Assembly (NCBI GenBank): GCA_965656185.1
Contig: CBFHJH010000006.1
Span: 1 to 64,000, forward strand
Length of the DNA stretch: 64,000 bases
DNA from: Croceimicrobium sp965656185
GTDB taxonomy: Bacteria; Bacteroidota; Bacteroidia; Flavobacteriales; Schleiferiaceae
Reading direction: 5' to 3'
Shown: positions 25,544 to 33,826 of the stretch, one piece after another
Layout: each line of letters opens with the position of its first letter
How positions within the stretch are numbered: the first letter of the stretch is position 1
Position numbers and translations under genes: made by a program
The notes under the pieces: model-generated
What the model saw: only the letters and a program-made list of their open reading frames with translations
Told to the model about the DNA's origin: nothing
Databases searched by the model: none

Positions 25544-27413
25544 AACGCCCCATATATACAAGCATCACAGAAATATCTGCAGGGCTAACTCCGCTAATAC
25601 CCTTCGCTTCCTTAATGGTGGCTGGTTGTTGTTTGATTAACTTTTCTTTGGCCTCATAAGACAAAGACTTCAACCTTGCGTAGTCAAAATCCTTCGGAAT
25701 TTTTAAATCCTCTAAACGATCAATTTTTGCGGCATTATCCTTCTCCTTAGAAATGTACCCAGCATACTTAAGAGAAATCTCTGCCTGATCTATATTTTCT
25801 TGCTTTATATCGCCATTCTGAACGAAAAGCTTTAAAGATTCCAAATCTTCGAAATCCTTAAAGCCCAGTTGAGGACGACTCAAAACCTTCGCTAACTTCA
25901 ATGTCTGCCTAATGGGACTAAGCTCCTTCGCAATTAGTATTGGATTTATCTCTTCCTGGCTTACCGAAAGATCTTTGATAAACTCCAAAAGCTCATTGGT
26001 TTTCGATTGTTTCACGTGAAACTCCTCGAGCCTTTCATCGCTTAACAAACCTATTTCATGTCCTAATGGAGAAAGCCTTTCATCAGCGTTATCCTGCCTC
26101 AACAAAATACGATACTCTGCCCGAGAGGTAAACATTCGGTATGGCTCCTCGGTGCCCTTGGTGATAAGATCATCAATTAATACTCCTATGTAAGCCTGGT
26201 CCCTGGACAATACCACCGGATCCTGAGCTTGAACTGATCGTGCTGCATTAATTCCTGCCATCAAACCTTGACTGGCAGCTTCTTCATAACCGGTGGTACC
26301 ATTGATCTGGCCCGCGAAGTATAAACCCTCCACCAACTTGGTCTCTAGACTATGTTTTAGCTGAGTAGGTGGAAAATAATCGTATTCGATCGCGTAACCA
26401 GGCCTAAAGATCTTCACATTTTCAAATCCTTCCACCATACGAAGTGCGGTTTCCTGCACCTCCTGAGGTAAGCTTGTACTGAAACCATTAACATAAATCT
26501 CCACCGTATTCCAGCCTTCTGGCTCCACAAATATCTGATGCCGATCTTTGTCCGCAAATCGATCAATTTTATCCTCAATAGAAGGACAATAGCGCGGTCC
26601 GGTGCTTTCTATCGCTCCGTTAAACATGGGACTACGATCAAAGCCTTTCCTTAACTCGTCGTGTACCGCAGGGCTAGTATAGGTAATGTAGCAACTCCTT
26701 TGCTCCTTTAGAGGTGAGGTTTGAGACGAAAAAGAAAACTTCTCAGGAATTCCATCCCCCTTTTGTTCCTCCATCTTGGAATAATCCAAACTACGTCCAT
26801 CTACCCTGGGCGGTGTACCTGTCTTCATTCGACCGGATTCAAAGCCCAAATTCACTAAACGCTCAGTTATTCCCGTAGCGGCACGTTCACCGGCTCTCCC
26901 GCCACCATAATTCTTTTCACCAATGTGAATTAATCCATTTAAGAAAGTACCATTAGTTAGGATCACCTTCTTGGCCGCCACCCGCACACCCATCCCGGTA
27001 TGAACCGCAACAATCTTATCATTTCTCACTTCCAGATCTATCACCATATCCTGGAAAAAATCCAAGGTCGGTATTGCTTCCAAGGCTAATCGCCACTCCT
27101 CCGCAAAGCGCCATCGATCCGATTGCACCCTGGGCGACCACATCGCAGGACCCTTACTCCTATTTAGCATTCGAAACTGGATTGCGGTCTTATCACTAAT
27201 GATCCCGCTTAATCCACCCAGTGCATCGATTTCCCGAACGATCTGGCCTTTGGCTATTCCGCCCATAGCAGGGTTACAGCTCATTTGGCCAATAGTTTGG
27301 AGGTTCATGGTAATCAGCAAGGTCTTAACCCCAAGATTAGCCGCCGCTGCCGCCGCTTCCGCACCAGCATGGCCACCTCCTACTACAACAACATCATATT
27401 CCTCGTTAATCAT
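25542..27413 (-). CDS. mnmG: tRNA uridine-5-carboxymethylaminomethyl modification enzyme
   Basis: 623 residues. With MnmE it adds the carboxymethylaminomethyl group to wobble U34 in several tRNAs. FAD site at the N-terminus (VVVGGGHAGAEAAAAAANLG), then SCNPAMGGIAKGQIVREIDALGG, the GTFLNGLIHIGEKNYGGGRAGE segment and GQINGTTGYEEAASQG. The C-terminal helical domain that contacts MnmE is complete (ISGVSPADISVMLVYMGR end). Odd: a parS palindrome lies inside codons 464-469 (EFHVKQ), another 7 bp before the start codon, and a third at the stop. MnmG genes are often found near replication origins. Confidence 0.97.
   Translation of the reverse strand: MINEEYDVVVVGGGHAGAEAAAAAANLGVKTLLITMNLQTIGQMSCNPAMGGIAKGQIVREIDALGGLSGIISDKTAIQFRMLNRSKGPAMWSPRVQSDRWRFAEEWRLALEAIPTLDFFQDMVIDLEVRNDKIVAVHTGMGVRVAAKKVILTNGTFLNGLIHIGEKNYGGGRAGERAATGITERLVNLGFESGRMKTGTPPRVDGRSLDYSKMEEQKGDGIPEKFSFSSQTSPLKEQRSCYITYTSPAVHDELRKGFDRSPMFNGAIESTGPRYCPSIEDKIDRFADKDRHQIFVEPEGWNTVEIYVNGFSTSLPQEVQETALRMVEGFENVKIFRPGYAIEYDYFPPTQLKHSLETKLVEGLYFAGQINGTTGYEEAASQGLMAGINAARSVQAQDPVVLSRDQAYIGVLIDDLITKGTEEPYRMFTSRAEYRILLRQDNADERLSPLGHEIGLLSDERLEEFHVKQSKTNELLEFIKDLSVSQEEINPILIAKELSPIRQTLKLAKVLSRPQLGFKDFEDLESLKLFVQNGDIKQENIDQAEISLKYAGYISKEKDNAAKIDRLEDLKIPKDFDYARLKSLSYEAKEKLIKQQPATIKEAKGISGVSPADISVMLVYMGR
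26008..26023. other. parS-like centromere site 2, inside mnmG
   Basis: TGTTTCACGTGAAACT, the same 15 of 16 match as site 1, with the 14-bp palindrome at 26009-26022. It is coding in mnmG (EFHVKQ), so the codon choice there may be held by ParB binding as well as by the protein. Confidence 0.85.
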
Positions 27414-27419
27414 AAATAG

Positions 27420-27435
27420 CGTTTCACGTGAAACA
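27420..27435. other. parS-like centromere site 3, in the mnmG leader
   Basis: CGTTTCACGTGAAACA, a 15 of 16 match to consensus; the palindrome at 27421-27434 begins 7 bp before the mnmG start codon. In the mnmG mRNA it could also fold as a hairpin just before the start. Confidence 0.85.
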
Positions 27436-27456
27436 GTATAGCTGATTGAATTTCAA

Positions 27457-27900
27457 TTATTTGGGCCGCGAAAGTAAGCATTTATCCTCTTCTTTCCGCA
27501 TTAAATTCTTTGCCTCTATGGTGTCATCATTCCAGCCCATACAATGCAAAACACCATGAACCAATACGCGACATAGTTCTTGATCAAAATCAAGATGCTG
27601 CTCCTCCGCATATGCCGAAATCTCATCTATACCAATAAACATCTCGATTCGCAAACGCTTTCTACCTTCACTATGATCTAAGGTAATTATATCGGTGGCA
27701 TAATCGTGTTCTAACAGAGCAACATTCTTCTGCCGGATTTCATCTGAACTCAGAAACGAATAGTTGAGTTCCGCTAAAGAATAATCTCTTTCCTCAATGC
27801 AGCTCTGGAGCCATATAGATATTTGCTCCCGTCTTTGGTCCAACCAATCCGGCACTAGACCATCGAATTTAACGCCTACCCAGCTCATAATAAAACTCAT
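27457..27900 (-). CDS. ybeY: endoribonuclease YbeY (rRNA maturation factor)
   Basis: 147 residues. The zinc/active-site motif of the UPF0054 family appears as LVHGVLHCMGWND near residue 113; usual form HGxLHLxGYDH, so the two first histidines are kept while the third ligand appears as N or D. The start at 27900 lies 32 bp inside the DUF4175 gene; an alternative ATG at 27888 (MSWVGVKF) is equally possible. Known role: single-strand endonuclease for 16S rRNA 3' maturation and ribosome quality control. It is 43 bp upstream of mnmG, with a parS site in between. Confidence 0.85.
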   Translation of the reverse strand: MSFIMSWVGVKFDGLVPDWLDQRREQISIWLQSCIEERDYSLAELNYSFLSSDEIRQKNVALLEHDYATDIITLDHSEGRKRLRIEMFIGIDEISAYAEEQHLDFDQELCRVLVHGVLHCMGWNDDTIEAKNLMRKEEDKCLLSRPK

Positions 27901-30900
27901 TCAGCTTTAAACCTCTTAATCGGTATCGATCCAAGCCTGGTTCTTGCTCTTTGAATTGCTTGGGTATCTGTTCCCCTTGCTTCATTCTCTTATCCTCCGC
28001 TCTCTCCGCTTCTCTTTCTTCCTTTTGTTTACGCTCCTCTAAAGCTTTCTCACTTTCCAACATTCGGGTCTCTATGCGCTTAAACCGCTCTTTGAAGGCA
28101 CTAAAATCTTTATCTAACACCGCGTCCTCCATTTTATCCAGGTCCTCAAGCATTTTCGCCTTATTACCCATAGAGCCCGCTGAACCCTCTTCCATTTCCA
28201 TCAACATTTCCCGTAAAGCTTCCTGTTCCGCCAATATCTCAGCCATCTCCTTTCCTTGCCCTTCTTTCCCCTTTCCATCTTGGCTACCTTTCTCCAGTTT
28301 TTGAACCTTCTTGCCCATCTGAGATAACTTCTCAGACATTTGACCCGGCTTAGGTTTTCCATTACCCGGCTTCTCGCAATTCTGATTCCCCTTTTGCTTC
28401 TGAGCCATCATACTCATCATATTCTGCAGGCTTTCATCTAACAATAGTGCCAAATTATTTGCAGCCATCATGCTATACTGATGTTCCGTACTAGCCTTAG
28501 CCTTTCCTTGTTCCTGCAGTTCCTTTTGTGCTTTTGCCAAAGCCCCTTGCATCTCCGCTAATTCCTTAAAAACCGTTTCCTTCACTTGAGGAGCCTTTTC
28601 GCTCAAAACCACCAAACTGTCTTCGATCACCTTTGATCCCGCCATAAGGCGACTTTGCTCTCGTAATAAATCCCTAAATCGAGGGTCCTGACGCCCCAGG
28701 TCGCTAATCTCAAGACCACTCGATTCTACATCCTTACTAAACTGCTTAAGGTTTTCTAGAATCCTTCTTAAGCTTTCCATATTCACCTCCAAGGCTTGTT
28801 TCTGCATAGAGGCCATCAGGCTCATCAATGATTCGCTCAACTCCTCCATATTCTCAGAGGCTTCCTCTTCACTTTGCTGAGCCGAACTTTTGTCTGACTT
28901 ACTTAGTTCCTGTTGCGCCTTTTGTAGCTCCTCTTTCGCCTTATCCTTATTTCCCTGAAACTCGGATGACTCTATTTTATCCTTCAGCTGCTTGTTATCT
29001 TCAGCCATCTCCGAAAGCTTCTCAGAGGACTTTTCCATCTGCTTTTTCACGTCCTCTAGTGCTTCACTATTCTGCTCTTCGGCCGATTGTGACATCTTTT
29101 TCAATTGCTCTGCCAAGTCCTTCAGTCGCTGCGTTTCCTTCAATAGATCCCTTTGAAACATTAGGTCCTTTAACATATCCTCCAGTCGATCTTCTCGGCG
29201 CAACTGCTGCTTATTTTCTTCCTGTAGTTCTTGGAGCTTTTCCTGCATTTTATTTAGGTCCAAATCCTCCATTAACTTTTCAATTTCCTCCCGAAGCTTT
29301 TTTAATTGGTCATCCTCCTGCTTCATTTCATCCAGCCTCTTTTCTACCTCCTTCTTTTGCTCCGGTTCCGCCTTTAGTTCTTTTAGATCCTCTTCTAACT
29401 TCTCCTTCTGTGCGGCGACCTTCTCTTGATTATCCCTTAATCTCTTGAGTAATTCCTTTATCTCTTGACGCTCTTGCCACGCTAAATTCTTTTGTTCATT
29501 AAACGATCGATTGATCTCCTTGAGGCTTTCTTGAAAAGAGGCTCTCTCAGAGCGCTGTTCTTGCAAAGTTTTCCGAAAGTCTTGCAAACGAGCATTTAAA
29601 TTCTGCTCCTTTTCCTCCTCGCTTAAAACATCAATGGTCATTGACGGGGAATCGCTGTATTTCGGACCATTAACGGCATCATTATCCCAGATTCGATAAA
29701 AAACCCTCAGATCAGCTCCTCTTTTGGCCAAAGTGTCTAGGCTCAAGCGGTCGTATATATCCCCAAGCTCCAGCACATCTACTTGCTTCCAGTTGCCGGC
29801 TTCAATATGACGCTCCAAGCGAGTAAATCCATAATCGTCTTGAAAATCCATGCGGGCCCAAAAGCTATTGGGCAAGAGACTGTCCTTTTGGTAAATTACC
29901 GCTATTTCCGGCTTCTGATCCTTGATAACCCGTATGCGAGCTGCCTTCAATAAGGTCTTTTCCAACTCCACCCCTTTAGCTATCAGATCATAGTTCAAAT
30001 CCTTCCTTAGCTTCAAATCCAAGGTTTGATCTTCGAAACCATAACTCTTTCCTTCATCCATCAATAGCAGCTCTTTGGTCGCCCTTAGGCCTACCGCCAT
30101 AAACTCTAATTGAGACCCTTCCGCGAAACGCAGCTCTGGTGCCAAATTGAGTTCCTGAGTCTCTAAACCCGTATACTTAGGGGGCACCACTCTTAAACGC
30201 AAAGCACTTACCGCAGGACTTTCTAATACCCTTACTCTAAGTACTTTACTATCATAATTTAAGGCGCTAAAAACCAAATCCTGATCTTGAGTAACCTGCT
30301 CCAAATCCAATCGCCATTCACCAGGCCCCTCTTTCCTTAAAGGAATTTCTAATGCACCCACTTTTGCCTGCACTTGATCTGGTAGGACCTCCCCCTCGAT
30401 CTTCAAAGAAATACTTAAATCCTTTCCAGACTCAACCTTATACAAGTCTTTATCAATGATAAATTCAAAAGGCGCAGGTGGTCGAAAGTCTTCGTTATAC
30501 ATCACCACACGCCGAGAACTATTAAGTACCTCTCGTCCGCCTTCACTAAGAGAAAATAGTAATATTAGGGCGGTAGGTATTAAGGCGTAGAGCAACATTT
30601 TCTTTAAACTAGCCCTATCTACAAATGCCTTAAAGTCGATCTGCTTCAGCTCATTCGCCTTCTGTTCGATAGCGGCTAAGGCCAGTGCATTATCCTCTCT
30701 ATTTATAAATTCAGAGAGATCTAAGGTGTTGATAATCTTATCGTCCAAGCCTTTTTGCTTCCGGCCAATTTGTTGTGCCACTTCACGGTAGCCTAAACCT
30801 TTAATCCAAGACATCATCCGCAGTAGCGGAACCATAACGCGTAAAGCTAGCCAAAGGCCGAAAAGCGCCAAATAACCATAAAAAAGCAAGCGTCTTGCCC

Positions 30901-31063
30901 CCGGCTCAAACCGAAACCAATACTCCGCTAAAGACACAAAGAGAAAGGCCGCGAGACATATCGCTATCCACAACAAAAAACCCCTACCGGCCCTTAAACC
31001 GTAGTACGCTTTAGTGTACTCCTTTAGCTTGTATTTAACTAAGTCTAATCCGCCCATTGGCAT
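27869..31063 (-). CDS. DUF4175 family membrane protein with long coiled coil
   Basis: 1064 residues. Two or three TM helices lie in the first 80 residues, another near 150-168. A beta-rich periplasmic part (about 190-470) follows, with EFIIDKDLYKVESG and LRLRVVPPKYTGL. About 480-980 is mostly charged heptad helix, extremely rich in Glu, Lys and Gln, with a Met-rich stretch at about 735-760 (SLMSLMASMQKQ) and a second around 880-895. This matches DUF4175 of Bacteroidota. No function is established; its size, membrane anchor and coil suggest a structural or envelope-spanning role. It overlaps ybeY by 32 bp. Confidence 0.85.
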   Translation of the reverse strand: MPMGGLDLVKYKLKEYTKAYYGLRAGRGFLLWIAICLAAFLFVSLAEYWFRFEPGARRLLFYGYLALFGLWLALRVMVPLLRMMSWIKGLGYREVAQQIGRKQKGLDDKIINTLDLSEFINREDNALALAAIEQKANELKQIDFKAFVDRASLKKMLLYALIPTALILLFSLSEGGREVLNSSRRVVMYNEDFRPPAPFEFIIDKDLYKVESGKDLSISLKIEGEVLPDQVQAKVGALEIPLRKEGPGEWRLDLEQVTQDQDLVFSALNYDSKVLRVRVLESPAVSALRLRVVPPKYTGLETQELNLAPELRFAEGSQLEFMAVGLRATKELLLMDEGKSYGFEDQTLDLKLRKDLNYDLIAKGVELEKTLLKAARIRVIKDQKPEIAVIYQKDSLLPNSFWARMDFQDDYGFTRLERHIEAGNWKQVDVLELGDIYDRLSLDTLAKRGADLRVFYRIWDNDAVNGPKYSDSPSMTIDVLSEEEKEQNLNARLQDFRKTLQEQRSERASFQESLKEINRSFNEQKNLAWQERQEIKELLKRLRDNQEKVAAQKEKLEEDLKELKAEPEQKKEVEKRLDEMKQEDDQLKKLREEIEKLMEDLDLNKMQEKLQELQEENKQQLRREDRLEDMLKDLMFQRDLLKETQRLKDLAEQLKKMSQSAEEQNSEALEDVKKQMEKSSEKLSEMAEDNKQLKDKIESSEFQGNKDKAKEELQKAQQELSKSDKSSAQQSEEEASENMEELSESLMSLMASMQKQALEVNMESLRRILENLKQFSKDVESSGLEISDLGRQDPRFRDLLREQSRLMAGSKVIEDSLVVLSEKAPQVKETVFKELAEMQGALAKAQKELQEQGKAKASTEHQYSMMAANNLALLLDESLQNMMSMMAQKQKGNQNCEKPGNGKPKPGQMSEKLSQMGKKVQKLEKGSQDGKGKEGQGKEMAEILAEQEALREMLMEMEEGSAGSMGNKAKMLEDLDKMEDAVLDKDFSAFKERFKRIETRMLESEKALEERKQKEEREAERAEDKRMKQGEQIPKQFKEQEPGLDRYRLRGLKLNEFYYELGRR

Positions 31064-31100
31064 TATTAATTGCTCAAAGGTATAAAGCCTTGAATATATT

Positions 31101-31108
31101 TATCTTTG
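31101..31108 (+). promoter_or_regulatory. -7 promoter element for gltX
   Basis: TATCTTTG, an exact TAnnTTTG match, 24 bp before the gltX ATG and in the 65-bp divergent spacer to DUF4175. The -33 TTG is not at the usual distance. Confidence 0.6.
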
Positions 31109-31131
31109 CCGCCCTTTAAAAGCACAAATTG

Positions 31132-32661
31132 ATGGCAGCCGAAAAAGTTCGCGTAAGATTCGCACCTAGTCCAACCGGACCCCTACATATGGGTGGCGTA
31201 CGTACCGCTCTTTACAACTACCTATTTGCTAAACAGCAAGGTGGTGATTTTATTTTACGTATCGAGGATACCGATCAAACCCGTTATGTTCCGGGCGCAG
31301 AAGATTACATTATCGAATCACTTAAATGGTGCGGTATAAGCCCCGACGAAGGTCAGGGCTTTGGCGGCGACTATGGTCCTTACCGTCAAAGTGAGCGCAA
31401 AGCTATGTACCGCCAGTACGCCATGCAGCTTATAGAGAATGGTAATGCCTATTACGCCTTTGATACTGCCGAAGACCTAGAGCGCGTGCGTCAAATGGCA
31501 AAAGATGCCGGTTCTCCTAACTGGCAGTACAATCATGTTACTCGCAATAGCATGAAGAACTCCTTAACCCTTTCTTCTGCCGAAGTGCAAAAACGCATTG
31601 ATGCTGGTGAGCCATATGTAATTCGCATTAAGCTAAACCGTAATGAAGAGGTAAAATTTGAGGACATCGTACGTGGTTGGGTGTCGGTTAACACTAACAA
31701 TATGGACGATAAAGTGCTCTTCAAGTCAGACGGTATGCCTACCTATCACTTGGCCAATATCGTAGACGATCACCTTATGAAGATCAGCCACGTTATCCGT
31801 GGTGAAGAATGGTTACCATCAGCTCCTCTCCACGTTCTTTTATATCGCTATTTGGGCTGGGAAGAGACAATGCCACAATTTGCCCACCTCCCGCTTTTAT
31901 TAAAACCAGATGGTAATGGTAAATTAAGCAAGCGCGATGGCGACCGCTTAGGTTTTCCTGTGTTCCCATTAGAGTGGCACAATCAAGAAAATGGCGACGT
32001 TTTTTCTGGTTATCGCGAAAAGGGATACTTCGCGCCCGCCTTTGTAAATATGTTAGCTTTTTTGGGCTGGAATCCAGGTACGGAACAAGAGCTGTTTAGT
32101 TTGGAAGAATTGGTGGACGCCTTTAAACTGACTAAGGTTAATAAGGCTGGCGCCCGATACGACCACGACAAAACCCGCTGGTTCAATCAACAGTATCTAC
32201 GTATGATGAGCGACGTCGAGCTCGGCGCTGCCTTACAAGATTTCGCTAAAAGTGAAGGTCAAGACCTTCCGGCCGATCAGTCGAAAGCCATTGCCGCGCT
32301 TATGAAAGAACGTGCCTACTTTATCAAAGATCTTTGGGAAGAAAGTCAGATGTTCTTTGGCGACGTGGAAGAATTTGACGAAAAAACCTTGCGTAAAAAA
32401 TGGAATGCCGATGCCCGCAAACACGTTGAAGCCCTGAAGGAAAAGTTTACCGCAATCGATGATTTTAATGCAGAAAGCACCGAAGCTGCTTTTAAAGCTT
32501 ATTTAAGTGAGCACGAGCTGGGCTTTGGTAAAGTTGGCCCTGGTTTCCGTTTAGCCTTAACCGGAAAGGGAATGGGCCCCAGCCTTTTTGAGATCTGCAC
32601 TATTTTAGGAAAAGAAAAGAGCTTGGAGCGCTTAGAGAAAGCTTTAGCGAAATTAGACTAA
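31132..32661 (+). CDS. gltX: glutamyl-tRNA synthetase
   Basis: 509 residues from the ATG at 31132; a TTG immediately before it is less likely. Class I signatures: the HIGH equivalent PSPTGPLHMGG (H19) and the KMSKS equivalent KLSKRDGDR. The inserted TRFAPSPTG-type opening and the C-terminal anticodon-binding helices are complete. No fusion to GlnRS features; whether it also charges tRNA-Gln cannot be told. It overlaps folB by one base (TAATG). Confidence 0.97.
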   Translation: MAAEKVRVRFAPSPTGPLHMGGVRTALYNYLFAKQQGGDFILRIEDTDQTRYVPGAEDYIIESLKWCGISPDEGQGFGGDYGPYRQSERKAMYRQYAMQLIENGNAYYAFDTAEDLERVRQMAKDAGSPNWQYNHVTRNSMKNSLTLSSAEVQKRIDAGEPYVIRIKLNRNEEVKFEDIVRGWVSVNTNNMDDKVLFKSDGMPTYHLANIVDDHLMKISHVIRGEEWLPSAPLHVLLYRYLGWEETMPQFAHLPLLLKPDGNGKLSKRDGDRLGFPVFPLEWHNQENGDVFSGYREKGYFAPAFVNMLAFLGWNPGTEQELFSLEELVDAFKLTKVNKAGARYDHDKTRWFNQQYLRMMSDVELGAALQDFAKSEGQDLPADQSKAIAALMKERAYFIKDLWEESQMFFGDVEEFDEKTLRKKWNADARKHVEALKEKFTAIDDFNAESTEAAFKAYLSEHELGFGKVGPGFRLALTGKGMGPSLFEICTILGKEKSLERLEKALAKLD

Positions 32662-33032
32662 TGGATAAGATCAGTGTTGAGGGCATCCGGCTCTATGGCT
32701 ATCACGGATGCTTGGATGAAGAGGGAAAGATCGGAACCGAATACCGCATAGACGTAGATGTTTGGGGTAAAGTAGACGCCGCTATTGCGGAAGACGACCT
32801 AAGCCAAACTATGGACTATGTGACCATTAACCGCATCGTTAGTGATCATGTCGGAGAACGCTCTAAGCTGATCGAAACCGTGGCCGATCGTATCATTAAG
32901 GATATTTTTTCCGAGATGCCAATCGTTCAAAAAGTTAAAGTGAAACTAGCCAAGCTCTATCCACCGATTAATGGTGATGTAGAAAAAGTAAGCATAGTTT
33001 TAAAGCGGAAACGCAAGGACATGCAGGCTTAA
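32661..33032 (+). CDS. folB: dihydroneopterin aldolase
   Basis: 123 residues. The start motif ISVEGIRLYGYHGCLDEEGKIGTEYRIDVDVW carries the substrate-binding segment, the catalytic tyrosine and the glutamate of the YHG...EE family; a C-terminal VKVKLAKLYPPINGDVEKVSIVL closes the tunnel fold with the catalytic lysine region. It makes 6-hydroxymethyl-dihydropterin in folate synthesis. Translationally coupled to gltX. Confidence 0.95.
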   Translation: MDKISVEGIRLYGYHGCLDEEGKIGTEYRIDVDVWGKVDAAIAEDDLSQTMDYVTINRIVSDHVGERSKLIETVADRIIKDIFSEMPIVQKVKVKLAKLYPPINGDVEKVSIVLKRKRKDMQA

Positions 33033-33036
33033 TTTT

Positions 33037-33044
33037 TATATTTG
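33037..33044 (+). promoter_or_regulatory. -7 promoter element for tRNA-Cys
   Basis: TATATTTG, an exact TAnnTTTG match, ends 11 bp before the mature tRNA 5' end, so the tRNA probably has its own promoter just behind folB. Confidence 0.55.
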
Positions 33045-33055
33045 CGCCCTCTTAT

Positions 33056-33126
33056 GGTTCCGTGGCCGAGTGGCTAGGCAGAGGTCTGCAAAACCTTGTA
33101 CAGCGGTTCGAATCCGCTCGGAACCT
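33056..33126 (+). tRNA. tRNA-Cys (GCA)
   Basis: 71-nt cloverleaf. Acceptor arms GGTTCCG (33056-33062) and CGGAACC (33119-33125) pair fully; the discriminator base is T33126. The D arm is GCCGAGTGGCTAGGC, the anticodon loop CTGCAAA with anticodon GCA at 33088-33090, and the T arm GCGGTTCGAATCCGC. CCA is not encoded. It is the only tRNA I find in the window. Confidence 0.97.
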
Positions 33127-33127
33127 C

Positions 33128-33160
33128 AAAAAACCCTAACCTTAAAAGTTGGGGTTTTTT
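33128..33160 (+). terminator. rho-independent terminator after tRNA-Cys
   Basis: AAAACCCTAAC pairs with GTTGGGGTTTT (one G-T pair) around CTTAAAA, and ends in a run of T. The run touches the ATG of the next gene at 33162, which is unusual. Confidence 0.8.
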
Positions 33161-33161
33161 T

Positions 33162-33758
33162 ATGCCTGTTCTCGAAGAAAGTTATTTCGTCCATTCCAAT
33201 GCACTTCAAGCGGCCGAAGCCCTAATCGGTGCGCGCCTTCACCGTAAGGTAGATGGCCAGGAGATCATTGTAGAAATTACCGAAACCGAGGCCTATCTAG
33301 ATCAAGATCGCGCCTGCCATGCTTTTGATAATAAGCGCACTCCCCGCACCGAAATCATGTTTCATCCAAGAGGCAAGATCTACACCTACCTAATTTACGG
33401 CATTCATACCCTATTTAACATCACCTGCAATGGTGAGGTTATTCCCCTAGCGGTGCTCATTCGTTCTGCCAAGATCCTCCAAGGCGAAACTGCGGTGCGA
33501 AGGGCACGCAAAAACAATAAAAAGTCCAGCCAAACCCTATTACGCGGACCGGGAAACTTCGCCCAAGGCCTTTCTTTTAGCCTAAAAGATTACGGATTTT
33601 CTATCTGTCAAAAAGATTTATTTATCGAAGCCACCGATACCCTTCACCGCTCTAAGGTTCTTAAAACCAAACGAATTGGGGTAAACTATGCGGGTCAAGA
33701 TGCCCTACTACCCTATCGCTTTTATGCAGAAAACGAGGCTTCCGTTTCAAAAGGCTGA
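33162..33758 (+). CDS. DNA-3-methyladenine glycosylase (AAG/MPG family)
   Basis: 198 residues from the ATG at 33162. A longer open frame starts inside the tRNA and is not credible. Family motifs: the early LIGARLHRKVDG, VEITETEAYLDQDRACHAF with the catalytic Glu and the intercalating Tyr region, GKIYTYLIYGIHTLFNITC, and LLRGPGNFAQGL. It removes 3-methyladenine, hypoxanthine and related lesions in base excision repair. The start codon directly follows the tRNA-Cys terminator, so expression may depend on read-through or on a promoter inside the tRNA. Confidence 0.9.
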   Translation: MPVLEESYFVHSNALQAAEALIGARLHRKVDGQEIIVEITETEAYLDQDRACHAFDNKRTPRTEIMFHPRGKIYTYLIYGIHTLFNITCNGEVIPLAVLIRSAKILQGETAVRRARKNNKKSSQTLLRGPGNFAQGLSFSLKDYGFSICQKDLFIEATDTLHRSKVLKTKRIGVNYAGQDALLPYRFYAENEASVSKG

Positions 33759-33790
33759 CAAAAATTAGTTTCTAGATTCTAAAGGATAAT

Positions 33791-33798
33791 TACCTTTG
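33791..33798 (+). promoter_or_regulatory. -7 promoter element for the cytochrome c-FTR1 gene
   Basis: TACCTTTG, an exact TAnnTTTG match, 28 bp before the ATG at 33827. A TTT rather than TTG stands at the -33 distance. Confidence 0.55.
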
Positions 33799-33826
33799 CT
33801 TTCTATTTTTAATTGGTCTAAATAAG

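Noticed and set aside
28828..29448. 206-residue open frame on the plus strand, opposite DUF4175
   Set aside because: Pro/Ser/Phe-rich composition is what antisense reading of a Glu/Lys coiled coil gives; no start signal, no motif.
33096..33161. Longer N-terminus for the DNA glycosylase starting inside tRNA-Cys
   Set aside because: It would translate the tRNA and its terminator; homologues begin near the ATG at 33162.
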